A stretch of DNA of 64,000 nucleotides from Mesorhizobium onobrychidis (lineage in GTDB: Bacteria; Pseudomonadota; Alphaproteobacteria; Rhizobiales; Rhizobiaceae): contig NZ_CP062229.1 in the NCBI RefSeq assembly GCF_024707545.1, positions 2,461,501 to 2,525,500 of the forward strand. The letters are read 5' to 3'. The position numbers and the translations under genes are program-made. Below the pieces are notes generated by a model. It saw only the letters and a list, made by a program, of their open reading frames with translations. It was not told the DNA's origin and ran no database searches. Each line of letters begins with the position of its first letter. Positions within the stretch are counted from its first letter, which is position 1. Shown here piece by piece: positions 7,699 through 16,673 of the stretch.

Positions 7699-8688
7699 TC
7701 ACTGGCAGAAGGTGCCGCCGTTGCGGCGCGGTGCGAGATCGAGATGGAGATGCAGCGAATGATCCGCATCGCTGCCGGGGCCAAGCACGGTCTTGAACGG
7801 ACCGCAGGCTGCCTTGCGCACCGCGTTCAGGAATTTCGCGTCCTTTTCCGGCGGCGCCGGGCCGATGTCGATCTTTCTGCCGTCCGAAAGCGTGAAGCTG
7901 GCGATGTCGAGCGCGTTGCCGAAAGCATGTTCCGACAGTTTCCCTCCGCCGTGGCGCAGCCGGCAGACAAAGGCGGATGCCTGACCGACCGATTTGAGAC
8001 TGGCGCCGAACTCGGCCTTGGCCGCCGGCTGGATGATATTCGCAGCGAAGCGCGCGACAGCCTCGGCCATCTGGCAGTTCAGCTCGGTTTCGGGGTTGAT
8101 ATCCAATGACTTGCCCAGCGTCTTCAGCACGATCGGATAGGGGATAGAGCAGCCGACCGCCGCATCGTGCTCGGCCTTGCGTTCCTCGAAGTCGACGCCC
8201 ATCGACTTCAGCCGCCTGCGGCAGGCAAGTTCCTCGTCCGGCATTTTTTCCTGCGGCACAGAGGCCGAGCGCGGGTCGGGAGGGATTTCTTTCTCCTGCG
8301 CTTGCGCCGGTTTCTCAGGCGGTTTCGGGGCAGTGGCCGGCGGTTCCGCTTCAGCGGGCTTTTCGCTCGGCGTGGGAGCGATTGCCGGCGGCGGCCCGGC
8401 TTCCTTATGCTGGTCCGACTTCTGCTGATTCAGTTTGTCGGTCGCAGGCTGATCAGGATTCGGGGCATCCGCTGGGCGTGGCTCGGGGATTGGCACGTCG
8501 GCAGGCGCGGCTTCTTGCGCTGATTCCGATCGATTGAGCTCCGGGACAGGCACGGTTTCAGGCAATTCCGGAGCTTGGGCCAGGGCCGCTCCTGCGGACA
8601 GCATCGCCGCCGCCAAAGGCAGTGCCAATCTGTTCAATCCGGCCAATCCGGCCAATCTGGTCAATGCGAGAGGGGTCAGCGCCGCCAT
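7699..8688 (-). CDS. extensin-like C-terminal domain protein (paralogue)
   Basis: A 329-residue protein with a signal peptide (AAAMLSAGAALAQ), a long Pro/Glu/Ala-rich linker (about residues 40-155) and a C-terminal Extensin_C domain. The domain shows ACRRRLKSMGVDF, GCSIPYPI, KLSEHAFGNALDI and HLHLDL, the same landmarks as the downstream paralogue. The coding of the signal region contains short near-repeats of CCAATCCGG, so the N-terminal start (8688 or an inner ATG) may vary. It is probably an envelope enzyme or wall-associated protein. The two copies lie in the same direction about 190 bp apart. Confidence 0.85.
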   Translation of the reverse strand: MAALTPLALTRLAGLAGLNRLALPLAAAMLSAGAALAQAPELPETVPVPELNRSESAQEAAPADVPIPEPRPADAPNPDQPATDKLNQQKSDQHKEAGPPPAIAPTPSEKPAEAEPPATAPKPPEKPAQAQEKEIPPDPRSASVPQEKMPDEELACRRRLKSMGVDFEERKAEHDAAVGCSIPYPIVLKTLGKSLDINPETELNCQMAEAVARFAANIIQPAAKAEFGASLKSVGQASAFVCRLRHGGGKLSEHAFGNALDIASFTLSDGRKIDIGPAPPEKDAKFLNAVRKAACGPFKTVLGPGSDADHSLHLHLDLAPRRNGGTFCQ

Positions 8689-8763
8689 TCGCCGTTAACG
8701 GTGAGCGAATGCGGAAGTTGCCTGAACGAGGGTTTTGGCCGATCACGAACGGTAACCGCAGCG

Positions 8764-9204
8764 TTACGCACCGATTGCTTCCAGCCCTTCCTCCAGCCAG
8801 TCGGCCAAGAGCGGCATGCCGAGCAGATATTTCGCCGTGCGCTTGTTAGCGCGCTCGCGCGCAGCCGTCAGCGCGTCCGCCCATTCCGAGGCGTCATAGT
8901 CGCCGCGGCCAACCCAGGCGAGTGCTACGAGTTCGGCCGCCTCGTCGACATTGAGGTCGTTGATCAGTTCGCGCAGTTCTTCTTCGGTGAGGTTTTCGGA
9001 ACTTTCCTCGACGAGACCGTCATGATGGTGGTTGTCATGCGCCTCGCCATCGAGTTCTACCTCGTGCTCGGCGCCATCGGCATAGTCTTCGTTGACGGCG
9101 GCGCTCAGCGCCTTCGCCTTGAGGATGAATAGGCGCACTGTGTCGGGACCGATCGAAAGCTCCCATTCTTTTTCATGGCGCCGCTGCACTGGTCGTCTCC
9201 GCAT
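8764..9204 (-). CDS. DUF3775 domain-containing protein
   Basis: A 146-residue acidic soluble protein with the DUF3775 pattern: an N-terminal LSIGPDTVRLFILKAKALSA segment, a His/Asp/Glu-rich middle (HDNHHHDG) and a C-terminal helical block (ELVALAWVGRGDYD, TAKYLLGMPLLADWLEEGL). The function is unknown. No signal peptide or membrane segment is seen. It is transcribed with the extensin-like genes but separated by about 75 bp. Confidence 0.75.
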   Translation of the reverse strand: MRRRPVQRRHEKEWELSIGPDTVRLFILKAKALSAAVNEDYADGAEHEVELDGEAHDNHHHDGLVEESSENLTEEELRELINDLNVDEAAELVALAWVGRGDYDASEWADALTAARERANKRTAKYLLGMPLLADWLEEGLEAIGA

Positions 9205-9388
9205 ACTCCGTTTGCCGTTTGCTGGATGATAGCGAATTTGTAGCGCTCGTCACGTCATGTTCGGCGCTTCAATTTTCCGACCGGCGCGGATCGTTTCAAA
9301 AAGCTTTCTGCGGCCACGACTTTTTTCCGGGATGAAATGGCTTTTGCCCGGCGTTCGTCTTACATTGTCATGCTTCAAGGAGGCTTCG

Positions 9389-9928
9389 ATGCGCAGACGA
9401 GTGCTGATCCAGGTTCTGGCGGTTGCCGCCCTGCCGCTGTTTGCGGTTCCGGTGTTTTCGGCCGGTGAAGGTGGAGGCGGTGGCGATGGCAGCCAGACGA
9501 CACAGTGCAAGAAAGGCAAGGTCTGGGACAAGAAGCTGAAGAAATGCGTGGCACCCAAACAAGGCATGCTGGACGACGACAACATCTATGAAGCCGGCCG
9601 CGCGCTGGCGATGGCCGGACGTTATGACGAGGCGATCGCCGTACTCAGCCTGGCTGCGGACAAGAAAGACCCTCGCATCCTCAACTATCTCGGCTACTCG
9701 CATCGCCATTCCGGACGTGTCACCGTCGGCCTCGGCTATTACGAGGAAGCGCTGCGCATCGATCCTGATTACACGCTGGTACGTGAATATCTCGGCGAGG
9801 CGCATCTGCAGATCGGCGATCTCGACGGTGCCCAGGAACAGCTCCGCGAGATCGAGAAGCGCACCGGCAAGGGATCTCGTGAATACGGCATGCTGTCTGA
9901 GCAGATAGACCGTTTCATGAAGAGCTGA
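9389..9928 (+). CDS. secreted TPR-repeat protein
   Basis: A perfect AAGGAGG ribosome-binding site 5-6 nt before ATG 9389 fixes the start and gives 179 residues. A signal peptide (VLAVAALPLFAVPVFSA) is followed by a Gly-rich stretch and a small Cys pair (TTQCKKGKVWDKKLKKCV). About three tetratricopeptide-like helices follow (YEAGRALAMAGRYDEAIAVL, LNYLGYSHRHSGRVTVGLGY, VREYLGEAHLQIGDLDGA). It is probably a periplasmic scaffold protein with an unknown partner. A terminator follows at 9952. Confidence 0.85.
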   Translation: MRRRVLIQVLAVAALPLFAVPVFSAGEGGGGGDGSQTTQCKKGKVWDKKLKKCVAPKQGMLDDDNIYEAGRALAMAGRYDEAIAVLSLAADKKDPRILNYLGYSHRHSGRVTVGLGYYEEALRIDPDYTLVREYLGEAHLQIGDLDGAQEQLREIEKRTGKGSREYGMLSEQIDRFMKS

Positions 9929-9951
9929 TTCGAAGCCCAAACACTCCTCAC

Positions 9952-9986
9952 ACCGGCTGTGAGCAATCGCAGCCGGTTGTTTGTTG
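9952..9986 (+). terminator. intrinsic terminator after the TPR gene
   Basis: ACCGGCTG (9952-9959) pairs with CAGCCGGT (9970-9977), with a 10-base loop, followed by a T-rich TGTTTGTTG. It lies 24 bp after the stop codon. Confidence 0.7.
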
Positions 9987-10111
9987 CCGCTCGCCCTGCC
10001 TGCCGCGCTGCCGTGACGGCATTTCCACAAATGGCGCGTGAATTTTTCAAAACTGATTTTTTGGCGTGAAAAACCCACGAAGATTGCTATATTGGGGGAA
10101 ATTGCGGTGAC

Positions 10112-10153
10112 ACGGTTCCGTTAGCCCGAGGCTGCCGGACCGTTTTCTTTTTG
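10112..10153 (+). promoter_or_regulatory. terminator-like hairpin in the greA leader
   Basis: ACGGTTCCG (10112-10120) pairs with CGGACCGT (10136-10143) with one bulge. Inside it AGCC/GGCT (10123-10126, 10130-10133) adds a second stem. The run TTTTCTTTTTG follows at once, so this has the form of an intrinsic terminator about 60 bp before the greA start. A CTATAT -10-like element lies at 10087-10092, upstream of the hairpin. This suggests leader attenuation or a short leader RNA, as known for the enterobacterial greA leader. It is untested here. Confidence 0.6.
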
Positions 10154-10212
10154 TACCCATCGACAAGGTCGCTCCCGGAATGCGGGGGCGGCGGCAGGAA
10201 AGGTCAGGCATC

Positions 10213-10686
10213 ATGAACAAGGTCCCAATGACAGGCGAGGGGTTCGCGTCGTTGAAGGAAGAACTACGCTGGCGCCAGCAGGAGGAGCGGCCGCGCATCA
10301 TCGAAGCGATCTCCGAAGCGCGCTCGCATGGCGATCTTTCCGAAAATGCCGAATACCACTCGGCGAAAGAGGCGCAGAGCCTTAATGAGGGCCGCGTCAA
10401 CGAGCTCGAGGACTTTATCGCCCGTGCCGAAGTGATCGACGTCACCAAGCTCAGCGGCGAAAAGGTCAAGTTCGGCGCGACCGTGGTGCTGGTCGACGAG
10501 GACACGGAAGAGAAGAAGACCTACCAGATCGTCGGTGACCAGGAAGCGGACGTGAAGTCCGGCCGCATCTCGATCTCCTCGCCGATCGCGCGGGCGCTGA
10601 TCGGCAAGGAAGTCGGCGATGCGATCGAGGTCAACGCGCCAGGCGGTGCACGGGGCTATGAGATCGTCCAGGTGCAGTTCATCTGA
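10213..10686 (+). CDS. greA: transcription elongation factor GreA
   Basis: A 157-residue protein of normal GreA length. The N-terminal coiled coil carries the conserved [20 protein letters not shown] and [10 protein letters not shown] motifs, whose acidic residues at the tip act on the RNA polymerase active site to stimulate transcript cleavage. The C-terminal FKBP-like domain ends [12 protein letters not shown] at 10213 (MNKVPMT) follows an AGGAAAGG ribosome-binding stretch; an upstream in-frame start at 10180 is not needed. It rescues backtracked RNA polymerase in the cytoplasm. A terminator-like hairpin precedes it and a bidirectional terminator follows. Confidence 0.97.
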   Translation: MNKVPMTGEGFASLKEELRWRQQEERPRIIEAISEARSHGDLSENAEYHSAKEAQSLNEGRVNELEDFIARAEVIDVTKLSGEKVKFGATVVLVDEDTEEKKTYQIVGDQEADVKSGRISISSPIARALIGKEVGDAIEVNAPGGARGYEIVQVQFI

Positions 10687-10753
10687 GGACTTTTGATGAG
10701 TCTGCTCTGGCCGCCGAATAGCGGCTCGCCAGAGCGAATTCTGAAAAGGTCCT
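10686..10753. terminator. long hairpin between convergent greA and waaC
   Basis: AGGACTTTT at the left pairs with AAAAGGTCCT at the right. Inside, CTCTGG pairs with CCAGAG and GCCGC with GCGGC. The stem spans 68 bases between two convergent genes and ends in T runs on either strand, so it can terminate both. Its right arm CTCGCCAGAGCGAATT (10725-10740) recurs exactly at 18007-18022, so it belongs to a repeat family. Confidence 0.75.
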
Positions 10754-11726
10754 ATGTCGCGGCCTGCGATTTGAGCCCCAGCAGCCTCTCTGCCTCCACT
10801 ACCACCTCGGCGGGCGTGACACCACCGCCGGGCGCGGCCAGCAGCGTTGACGAGAACGGCCCGCGCGGGCCGGTCAGGCCGGGTTCTGTCGCCAGAAACA
10901 CGGCGACCGTCGGTAGGCCGAAGGCGCTGGCGAGGTGGGTGAGGCCGGTGTCGGCGCCGATGACCAGAACCGACCGGCCGATGATCGCGGCGATCTCGGC
11001 AAGCGGTGATTTCGGCACCAGCACGGTCTGCGGAACGGCCTCGGCGATCGCCTCGGCAACCGCCTTTTCCCTGTCATTCGACCAGGTGGTGACCGGCGTC
11101 ATCCCTCTTTCCACGAGAAGCCGGGCAGTCTCGATCCAGTTGCCGACCGGCCATTTCTTGTCCTCGCGGCTGGTACCGTGCAGCAGGAAGGCGGTTTTTC
11201 CACCGACAAAGGTCGAACCGCCGGCCGGCGGCACGATGCCGGATGCGAGCCCGGAAAAATCCGGTTCATAGCCGAGCGCCAGCCCGAACAGCCGCCTTGT
11301 ACGTTCGATGGCGTGCAGATCGCGCGATACAGCATAGCGGCGGTCGTAGAACAAAGTCGCCGAAGGCTCGCGGGCGCTCGAGCCGTCGAAGCCGGCGATT
11401 GGCGCCGCGGCCTGTTTCGCCACCAGGGCCGACTTCAGCAATCCTTGCGCATCGATGACGAGATCGTAGCAGCAATCTTGCAAGGCGCGGCGCAATCCCG
11501 CTGCCTCGCGCCATGTGCCACGGCCGAGCGGGCTTGTGCGCCAGCGCCGGATCGCCACGGTGTGGATGGTTGCGATCGCCGGATGCAGCGCCACGATGCC
11601 GGCAAAAGCCTCTTCGACACACCAGTCGAACGACACATCCGGCCGGTTGCGGCGCACATCCTCGACTGCCGGAAAGGTATGGATGACGTCACCCATCGAG
11701 GATGTCTTGACGATGAGCACCCTCAT
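10752..11726 (-). CDS. waaC: lipopolysaccharide heptosyltransferase I
   Basis: A 324-residue glycosyltransferase family 9 protein. It begins [21 protein letters not shown], the nucleotide-sugar-binding N-terminus of heptosyltransferases, and has LVIDAQGLLKSALVA, FLLHGTSREDKKWP and the C-terminal VIGADTGLTHLASAFGLPTVAVF, which binds ADP-heptose. It adds the first L-glycero-D-manno-heptose to Kdo-lipid A on the cytoplasmic face of the inner membrane. It overlaps the waaF stop by four bases (ATGA) and is last in an hldD-waaF-waaC operon. Some rhizobia have altered inner cores, so the exact acceptor is inferred. Confidence 0.9.
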   Translation of the reverse strand: MRVLIVKTSSMGDVIHTFPAVEDVRRNRPDVSFDWCVEEAFAGIVALHPAIATIHTVAIRRWRTSPLGRGTWREAAGLRRALQDCCYDLVIDAQGLLKSALVAKQAAAPIAGFDGSSAREPSATLFYDRRYAVSRDLHAIERTRRLFGLALGYEPDFSGLASGIVPPAGGSTFVGGKTAFLLHGTSREDKKWPVGNWIETARLLVERGMTPVTTWSNDREKAVAEAIAEAVPQTVLVPKSPLAEIAAIIGRSVLVIGADTGLTHLASAFGLPTVAVFLATEPGLTGPRGPFSSTLLAAPGGGVTPAEVVVEAERLLGLKSQAAT

Positions 11727-12730
11727 GCGGCGGCCGGCATTTCCAGCAGCCGTTCCGCTGCTGCCGTGACCTGTGCCACCTCAAGCGTTTTCAGGCAGTT
11801 GAGATGGCCGAGCGGGCAGTTTTTCTGGTGGCAGGGCGAACAGGACAGGCCGAGCCAGACCAGTTCGCGCTGCTCGGCGAGCGGCGGCGTATTCTGCGGC
11901 GAGGTCGAGCCGTAGACGGCAACGATCGGCGTGTCGACCGCGGCGGCAACATGCATCAGCCCACTGTCGTTCGACACCGCGAGCCTGGCCGCGGCGATCA
12001 GGTCGATGGCGTCCTCCAGCCGCGTCTGGCCGGCGAGGTCGACAACGCCCGGTGCAAGCGTGGCGATTTCCGCCGTAACCTGGGCGTCGTTCTTCGACCC
12101 GAACAGCGCGACCTCAAAACCTTTCGCCATCATCTTGCGGGCAAGGCCGGCGTAGCGTTCGCTCGGCCAGCGTTTGGCCGGGCCGAACTCGGCGCCGGGC
12201 ATCAGCGCGACGAATTTTTCCGCCTCCAGCCCGAAGCGGCCCAGCAGTGCCGCCTGGCTTTTTGTATCGACAGCGAGCTTGGGAGCGCGGAACGTGCCCC
12301 CTTGCGCGAGGCCGAAATAGGCCTGCGCCGTGCGCCGTTTCACATTGTCGGGCAAGGGGACGATATCGGTCAGCAGCCCGTAGCGCATTTCCTTGAGATG
12401 GCCGACGCGGCGCGGAATGCGGGCAAAGAACGGGACAAGCGCCGATTTCCAGCTTCCAGGCATGACATAGGCGATGTCGTAGTGGCCGCGCAGCAGGCGG
12501 CCGAAGCGCCTTCGCATGCGGAATTCCAGCGCGCCGGATTTCAGCGGCAGATCGATCTGCTGGCGTATTTCGGGCATGCGCTTGACCAGTGGCGCCGCCC
12601 ATGCCGGGGCCAGAACGTCGATCGCGGCGTTCGGGTGAAGCTCTCTCAGCGCCGAGAACAGGCACTGCGCCATCACCATGTCGCCCACCCAGCGTGGGCC
12701 GATCACGAGGATCGCTGGGCTTTCAGCCAT
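11723..12730 (-). CDS. waaF: lipopolysaccharide heptosyltransferase II
   Basis: A 335-residue GT9 protein. Visible motifs are [20 protein letters not shown] at the N-terminus, [33 protein letters not shown] and the C-terminal [27 protein letters not shown] Cys cluster ([16 protein letters not shown]) near the end is usual in WaaF. It adds the second heptose to the LPS inner core. Its start overlaps the hldD 3' end by 28 bp and its stop overlaps the waaC start, which indicates translational coupling. Confidence 0.93.
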   Translation of the reverse strand: MAESPAILVIGPRWVGDMVMAQCLFSALRELHPNAAIDVLAPAWAAPLVKRMPEIRQQIDLPLKSGALEFRMRRRFGRLLRGHYDIAYVMPGSWKSALVPFFARIPRRVGHLKEMRYGLLTDIVPLPDNVKRRTAQAYFGLAQGGTFRAPKLAVDTKSQAALLGRFGLEAEKFVALMPGAEFGPAKRWPSERYAGLARKMMAKGFEVALFGSKNDAQVTAEIATLAPGVVDLAGQTRLEDAIDLIAAARLAVSNDSGLMHVAAAVDTPIVAVYGSTSPQNTPPLAEQRELVWLGLSCSPCHQKNCPLGHLNCLKTLEVAQVTAAAERLLEMPAAA

Positions 12731-13653
12731 TCGACATAGTCTCTGACGCCGGTTTCCACTGTGCGAAACTGACCATTGTAACCGGCTGCGCGCAACCGGG
12801 ACATATCAGCTTGCGTAAAACTCTGGTAGCTGCCCTTGAGGTGGTCTGGAAAGTCGATGAACTCGATCTCGCCTTGGCCCAGCGTGCCGATCACCGTTTC
12901 GGCAATGGCGCGGAACGGCTGGGCACGGCCGGTGCCGCAGTTGAAGATGCCGCTCAGGCCACGTTTCCACAACCACAGATTGACGTCGGCAACGTCGCCG
13001 ACATGGATGAAATCGCGGCTCTGCTCGCCAGGTCCGAAACCGTCATAGGCGCCGAACAGTTTCGGGTTCTGGCCTTGCTCGACTTGGTTAAACAGGTGGA
13101 AGGCGACCGAGGCCATGGCGCCCTTATGCGCCTCGCGTGGCCCATAGACGTTGAAATAGCGCAGGCCCGCCACCGGCGAATGGTCGGTTTCGAAGACGGT
13201 GCGGCGGACATAGTCGTCGAACAGCTTCTTTGAATAGGCATAGACATTGAGCGGGCGTTCGCATTCCGGTTCCTCGCGAAACGCGGCGCCGGCGCCATAG
13301 ACCGACGCGGAGGAGGCATAGAGGAAGGGCACACGCAGTGCCAGGCAGGCATGCAGCAGCCGCTTCGAATAAGCGTAGTTCACCTCCATCATGAACTTGC
13401 CGTTCCACTCGGTGGTGGTCGAGCAGGCGCCCTGGTGGAAGACGGCCTCGATGCGGCCGAGATCCCCGGCCTCCATCCGCGGCAGGAAATCGTCCTTGTC
13501 GAGATAATCGGCGATCTGCAGGTCGGCGAGATTGGCAATCTTGTGGCCGTCGGTCAGGTCGTCGACGACGACGATTTCGCTGATCCCTTCGGCATTGAGC
13601 GCAGCGACGATGTTGGAGCCGATCATGCCGGCGCTGCCCGTGACGATGATCAT
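12703..13653 (-). CDS. hldD: ADP-L-glycero-D-manno-heptose 6-epimerase
   Basis: A 316-residue short-chain epimerase. The NAD(P)-binding start [20 protein letters not shown], the [21 protein letters not shown] segment, and the [13 protein letters not shown] motif with catalytic Tyr and Lys identify HldD (RfaD). It converts ADP-D-glycero-beta-D-manno-heptose to the L-glycero form, the donor used by the two heptosyltransferases encoded just downstream. It is first in the minus-strand operon; the divergent LysE gene begins about 165 bp away. Confidence 0.95.
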   Translation of the reverse strand: MIIVTGSAGMIGSNIVAALNAEGISEIVVVDDLTDGHKIANLADLQIADYLDKDDFLPRMEAGDLGRIEAVFHQGACSTTTEWNGKFMMEVNYAYSKRLLHACLALRVPFLYASSASVYGAGAAFREEPECERPLNVYAYSKKLFDDYVRRTVFETDHSPVAGLRYFNVYGPREAHKGAMASVAFHLFNQVEQGQNPKLFGAYDGFGPGEQSRDFIHVGDVADVNLWLWKRGLSGIFNCGTGRAQPFRAIAETVIGTLGQGEIEFIDFPDHLKGSYQSFTQADMSRLRAAGYNGQFRTVETGVRDYVEWLKAQRSS

Positions 13654-13818
13654 GAAAGCCTCTGGTATCTTGTGCCGATTCCGGCCCTTATAGGGGAGGC
13701 TTGCGGGGCTGTCGATAAAGCAGGTCGCAATCCGGCGGTTGGGTGAGCGTCACAGTGCCGCCGCAAAGCTCTCGCTCCAGTCGGCGATCCACCGGCGAAG
13801 CGCGACAGGAGCAAGGCA

Positions 13819-14451
13819 ATGCCGTCGACCGAACTGCTTATCGCCTTCTTCGCCACCACGGCGATCTTTGCCTACATCCCCGGTCCGGCGATGCTTTACA
13901 CTGCTGCACAAACCATGGCGCGCGGCCGCTGGTCCGGCCTGACGGCGGCGTTGGGGATCCATCTTGGCGGCTATGTGCATGTCATCGCTGCCGCTGCCGG
14001 GCTGTCCGTGCTTTTCCACGCCGTGCCGACGCTCTACATCGCGGTCAAGCTGGCCGGCGCACTCTATCTGATCTGGCTGGGTGTCTCGCTGTTCCGCGCC
14101 AGGGCGCAAGACGATGCTGTCATGCCCGGTATTGAGCCGAAATCCGCCCGCCGCGCCTTTTTCGAGAGCATCACCGTCGAGGTGCTCAATCCCAAGACTG
14201 CAATCTTCTTCATGGCGTTCCTGCCGCAATTCATCGACGCGTCGGCGACGTTTCCCGTTTGGCTCCAATTCCTCGTCCTCGGGACGATCGTCAATCTGAT
14301 GTTCTCCTCTGCAGATGTCATGTGCGTGGTGCTGGCGGGTGCGCTGATCACCAGGCTGCGGCGTTCGAGCCACGCACAGCGCCTTATGCGGCGTGCGGGC
14401 GGTGCGGTGCTCGTCGGATTGGGCGTTCATGTGGCTTTGCAGAAAAGCTGA
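13819..14451 (+). CDS. LysE/RhtB-family amino-acid exporter
   Basis: A 210-residue inner-membrane protein with the family pattern: the N-terminal FATTAIFAYIPGPAMLYTAAQ containing the conserved P-G-P, then AALGIHLGGYVHVIAAAAGLS, KLAGALYLIWLGVSLFRA, and the mid-protein LNPKTAIFFMAFLPQF. Six membrane helices are expected. Such proteins export amino acids or homoserine lactones; the substrate cannot be read from the sequence. An AGGAG stretch precedes ATG 13819. It lies between the two heptose blocks and probably has no pathway link to them. Confidence 0.9.
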   Translation: MPSTELLIAFFATTAIFAYIPGPAMLYTAAQTMARGRWSGLTAALGIHLGGYVHVIAAAAGLSVLFHAVPTLYIAVKLAGALYLIWLGVSLFRARAQDDAVMPGIEPKSARRAFFESITVEVLNPKTAIFFMAFLPQFIDASATFPVWLQFLVLGTIVNLMFSSADVMCVVLAGALITRLRRSSHAQRLMRRAGGAVLVGLGVHVALQKS

Positions 14452-14602
14452 TCCGCCAATCCGCATTGGCTGTGGTCGGTTCGGTGCCTGCCGTTGCGCT
14501 GAGCCGAATTGCGGTATATCGGCTTCGCCATGAACGATCAGCCCTGCCAGTCCAGCGCTTTCACGGCATCGGGACCGGCTCTCATTGCACGTCGCGGATG
14601 AC

Positions 14603-16093
14603 ATGAGCGAGCAATACCTGCCTTCTCCCGAACCCCTTCACCGCGCCATCTCGCGGTTCGGCAACGTCACCGTACTGGTGGTCGGCGACTTCATCCGCGA
14701 CCGTTTCGTCAACGGCGTCATCGAGCGGATTTCGCCTGAAGCGCCCATTCCGGTGCTGCGCGGGCGTGGCGAAACGTCGGCGATGGGCGGCGCCGGCAAT
14801 GTCGTCGCCAACATCGTCTCGCTCGGCGCTGCCGCGATACCGGTCTCGGTGATCGGCGACGATCAGGCCGGCGACAATCTCATGCGCATGCTCGCCGAGT
14901 TTGGTGTCGACACTGGCGGCCTCGCGCAGGACGCGAACCGGATGACGTCGTCAAAAAGCCGGTTCAGTGCGCTCAACCAGCAGGTGCTGCGCTTCGACGA
15001 AGAGGAAATCAAGCCGCTGGGCGACGCTGAGCGAGCAACGCTGGTCCGCCATTTCCGCGCCGCGCTCGCGCAAGCCGACATCGTTATCCTTTCCGACTAC
15101 GGCAAGGGCATATTGCTCGACGGCGTCGCCGGCGAGCTCATCTCGATCTGCCGCGAGGCGGGCAAGCCGGTTCTGGTGGATCCCAAGGGCCGCGACTTTG
15201 CTTGCTATGCCGGGGCGACGGCGATCACGCCCAATCGCAAGGAACTTGGCGAGGCGGTTGGACGCGTGGTTTTTGCCGATGACGAGATCGTGGCCGCGGC
15301 GCGTGAGCTGATCTCGGCACACAGCTTCGATTTCGTGGTCGCGACGCGCAGCGAAAAGGGCATGAGCGTCGTCGGCGCAGACGATGCCCGCCACATCGCC
15401 ACGCAGGCGCGGGAAGTGTTCGACGTTTCCGGCGCCGGCGACACTGTCATTGCTACGTTTGCGTTGGCTCTTGCCGCGGGCGCCGACCGCATCATGGCCG
15501 CCGCCATCGCCAACGCGGCGGGTGGCGTGGTGGTGGGAAAGCGCGGTACCGCGCGGCTGACGGTCGAAGAGCTTACCGGGGCGCTGTTTCGCTCGCATGG
15601 ACCGATTGCCCACAAGGATGCAATTCTCGATGCCGCTGCCGCTGCACGGCTGGTGGTGACGTGGAAGGACGAAGGCTTGAGCGTCGGTTTCACCAATGGC
15701 TGCTTCGATATCCTTCACGCCGGCCATGTCAGCCTTTTGCATGCGGCACGTAGCCAATGCGACCGGCTGGTTCTCGGCCTCAACAGCGATGCCTCGGTGC
15801 GCCGGCTGAAAGGGCCAGGGCGCCCGGTCAACGACGAGCATGACCGGGCCTGCGTGCTGGCGGCGCTTGCCTCGGTCGATGCCGTCGTCCTCTTCGAGGA
15901 GGACACGCCGCTCGCGCTGATCGAGGCGCTCAAGCCCGACATACTGGTCAAGGGCGCCGACTACACGATCGATCAGGTGGTCGGCGCCGAAATCGTGCAA
16001 AAGGCGGGCGGCCGCGTCGTGCTGGTCGATCTCGTCGCCGGCAAGAGCACCACCGGCACCATCGGCAAGTTGCGCGCCGGCAGTACAAACTGA
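14603..16093 (+). CDS. hldE: bifunctional D-beta-D-heptose 7-phosphate kinase / 1-phosphate adenylyltransferase
   Basis: A 496-residue two-domain enzyme. Residues 1 to about 325 form a ribokinase-family kinase (VLVVGDFIRDRFVNG, SAMGGAGNVVANI, ILSDYGKGILLDGV, and the DVSGAGDTVIATFAL anion-hole motif). Residues from about 350 form a nucleotidyltransferase (FTNGCFDILHAGHVSLLHAA with HAGH, then LNSDASVRRLKGPGRPV). It makes heptose-1,7-bisphosphate and later ADP-heptose. ATG 14603 is chosen as the family-like start; an upstream alternative start at 14585 is possible. It begins the plus-strand block hldE-gmhA-gmhB. Confidence 0.95.
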   Translation: MSEQYLPSPEPLHRAISRFGNVTVLVVGDFIRDRFVNGVIERISPEAPIPVLRGRGETSAMGGAGNVVANIVSLGAAAIPVSVIGDDQAGDNLMRMLAEFGVDTGGLAQDANRMTSSKSRFSALNQQVLRFDEEEIKPLGDAERATLVRHFRAALAQADIVILSDYGKGILLDGVAGELISICREAGKPVLVDPKGRDFACYAGATAITPNRKELGEAVGRVVFADDEIVAAARELISAHSFDFVVATRSEKGMSVVGADDARHIATQAREVFDVSGAGDTVIATFALALAAGADRIMAAAIANAAGGVVVGKRGTARLTVEELTGALFRSHGPIAHKDAILDAAAAARLVVTWKDEGLSVGFTNGCFDILHAGHVSLLHAARSQCDRLVLGLNSDASVRRLKGPGRPVNDEHDRACVLAALASVDAVVLFEEDTPLALIEALKPDILVKGADYTIDQVVGAEIVQKAGGRVVLVDLVAGKSTTGTIGKLRAGSTN

Positions 16094-16100
16094 GGTTTTC

Positions 16101-16673
16101 ATGTCCGAACTGAACCAATACCTGGTCCGCTCGGCGGCCGCGATCACCGCGATGGTCGAGCGCGACCTCACCGGCGAGATGGAGCGGGCGGTTACCGCCG
16201 TCGTCGCCGCGCTTTCGCACGGCAAGGCGCTGCTGATCTGCGGCAATGGCGGCTCGGCGAGCGATGCCATCCACATCGCCGGTGAACTGGTCGGCCGCTT
16301 CCTGAAGGAGCGCAAGGCCTACAACGTCATCGCGCTGCCGGCCAATGCGGCGGTGCTGACCGCCTGGAGCAATGATTACGGCTTCGACACGGTGTTTTCA
16401 CGGCAGGTCGAGGCGCATGGCTCGGCGGGTGCTGTGCTGCTCGCCATCTCGACCAGCGGCAACTCGGCCAGCATCCTTGCCGCTGCCGAGCAGGCGCGCA
16501 CGATGGACATGACGGTGATCAGCCTGACCGGCGACACCGGCGGCAAGCTCAAGCCGCTCTCCGACATCCTGCTCAACGTGCCCTCGACCTCGACGCCGAT
16601 CATCCAGCAGGGGCATCTGTGCCTCTATCATCATCTGTGCGAAATGGTCGAAGCGCGCCTCTGTGATGGCTGA
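16101..16673 (+). CDS. gmhA: phosphoheptose isomerase
   Basis: A 190-residue SIS-domain protein of normal GmhA length. Key motifs are LLICGNGGSASDAIHIAGELVGRF, LAISTSGNSASIL and LNVPSTSTPIIQQGHLCLYHHLCEMVE, whose histidine and glutamate are expected to bind zinc. It isomerises sedoheptulose 7-phosphate to D-glycero-D-manno-heptose 7-phosphate, the first step of ADP-heptose synthesis. It starts 7 bp after hldE and overlaps gmhB by eight bases. Confidence 0.96.
   Translation: MSELNQYLVRSAAAITAMVERDLTGEMERAVTAVVAALSHGKALLICGNGGSASDAIHIAGELVGRFLKERKAYNVIALPANAAVLTAWSNDYGFDTVFSRQVEAHGSAGAVLLAISTSGNSASILAAAEQARTMDMTVISLTGDTGGKLKPLSDILLNVPSTSTPIIQQGHLCLYHHLCEMVEARLCDG

Noticed and set aside
14951..16315. 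454-codon frame opposite hldE
   Set aside because: Shadow of hldE and gmhA; no recognised motif.
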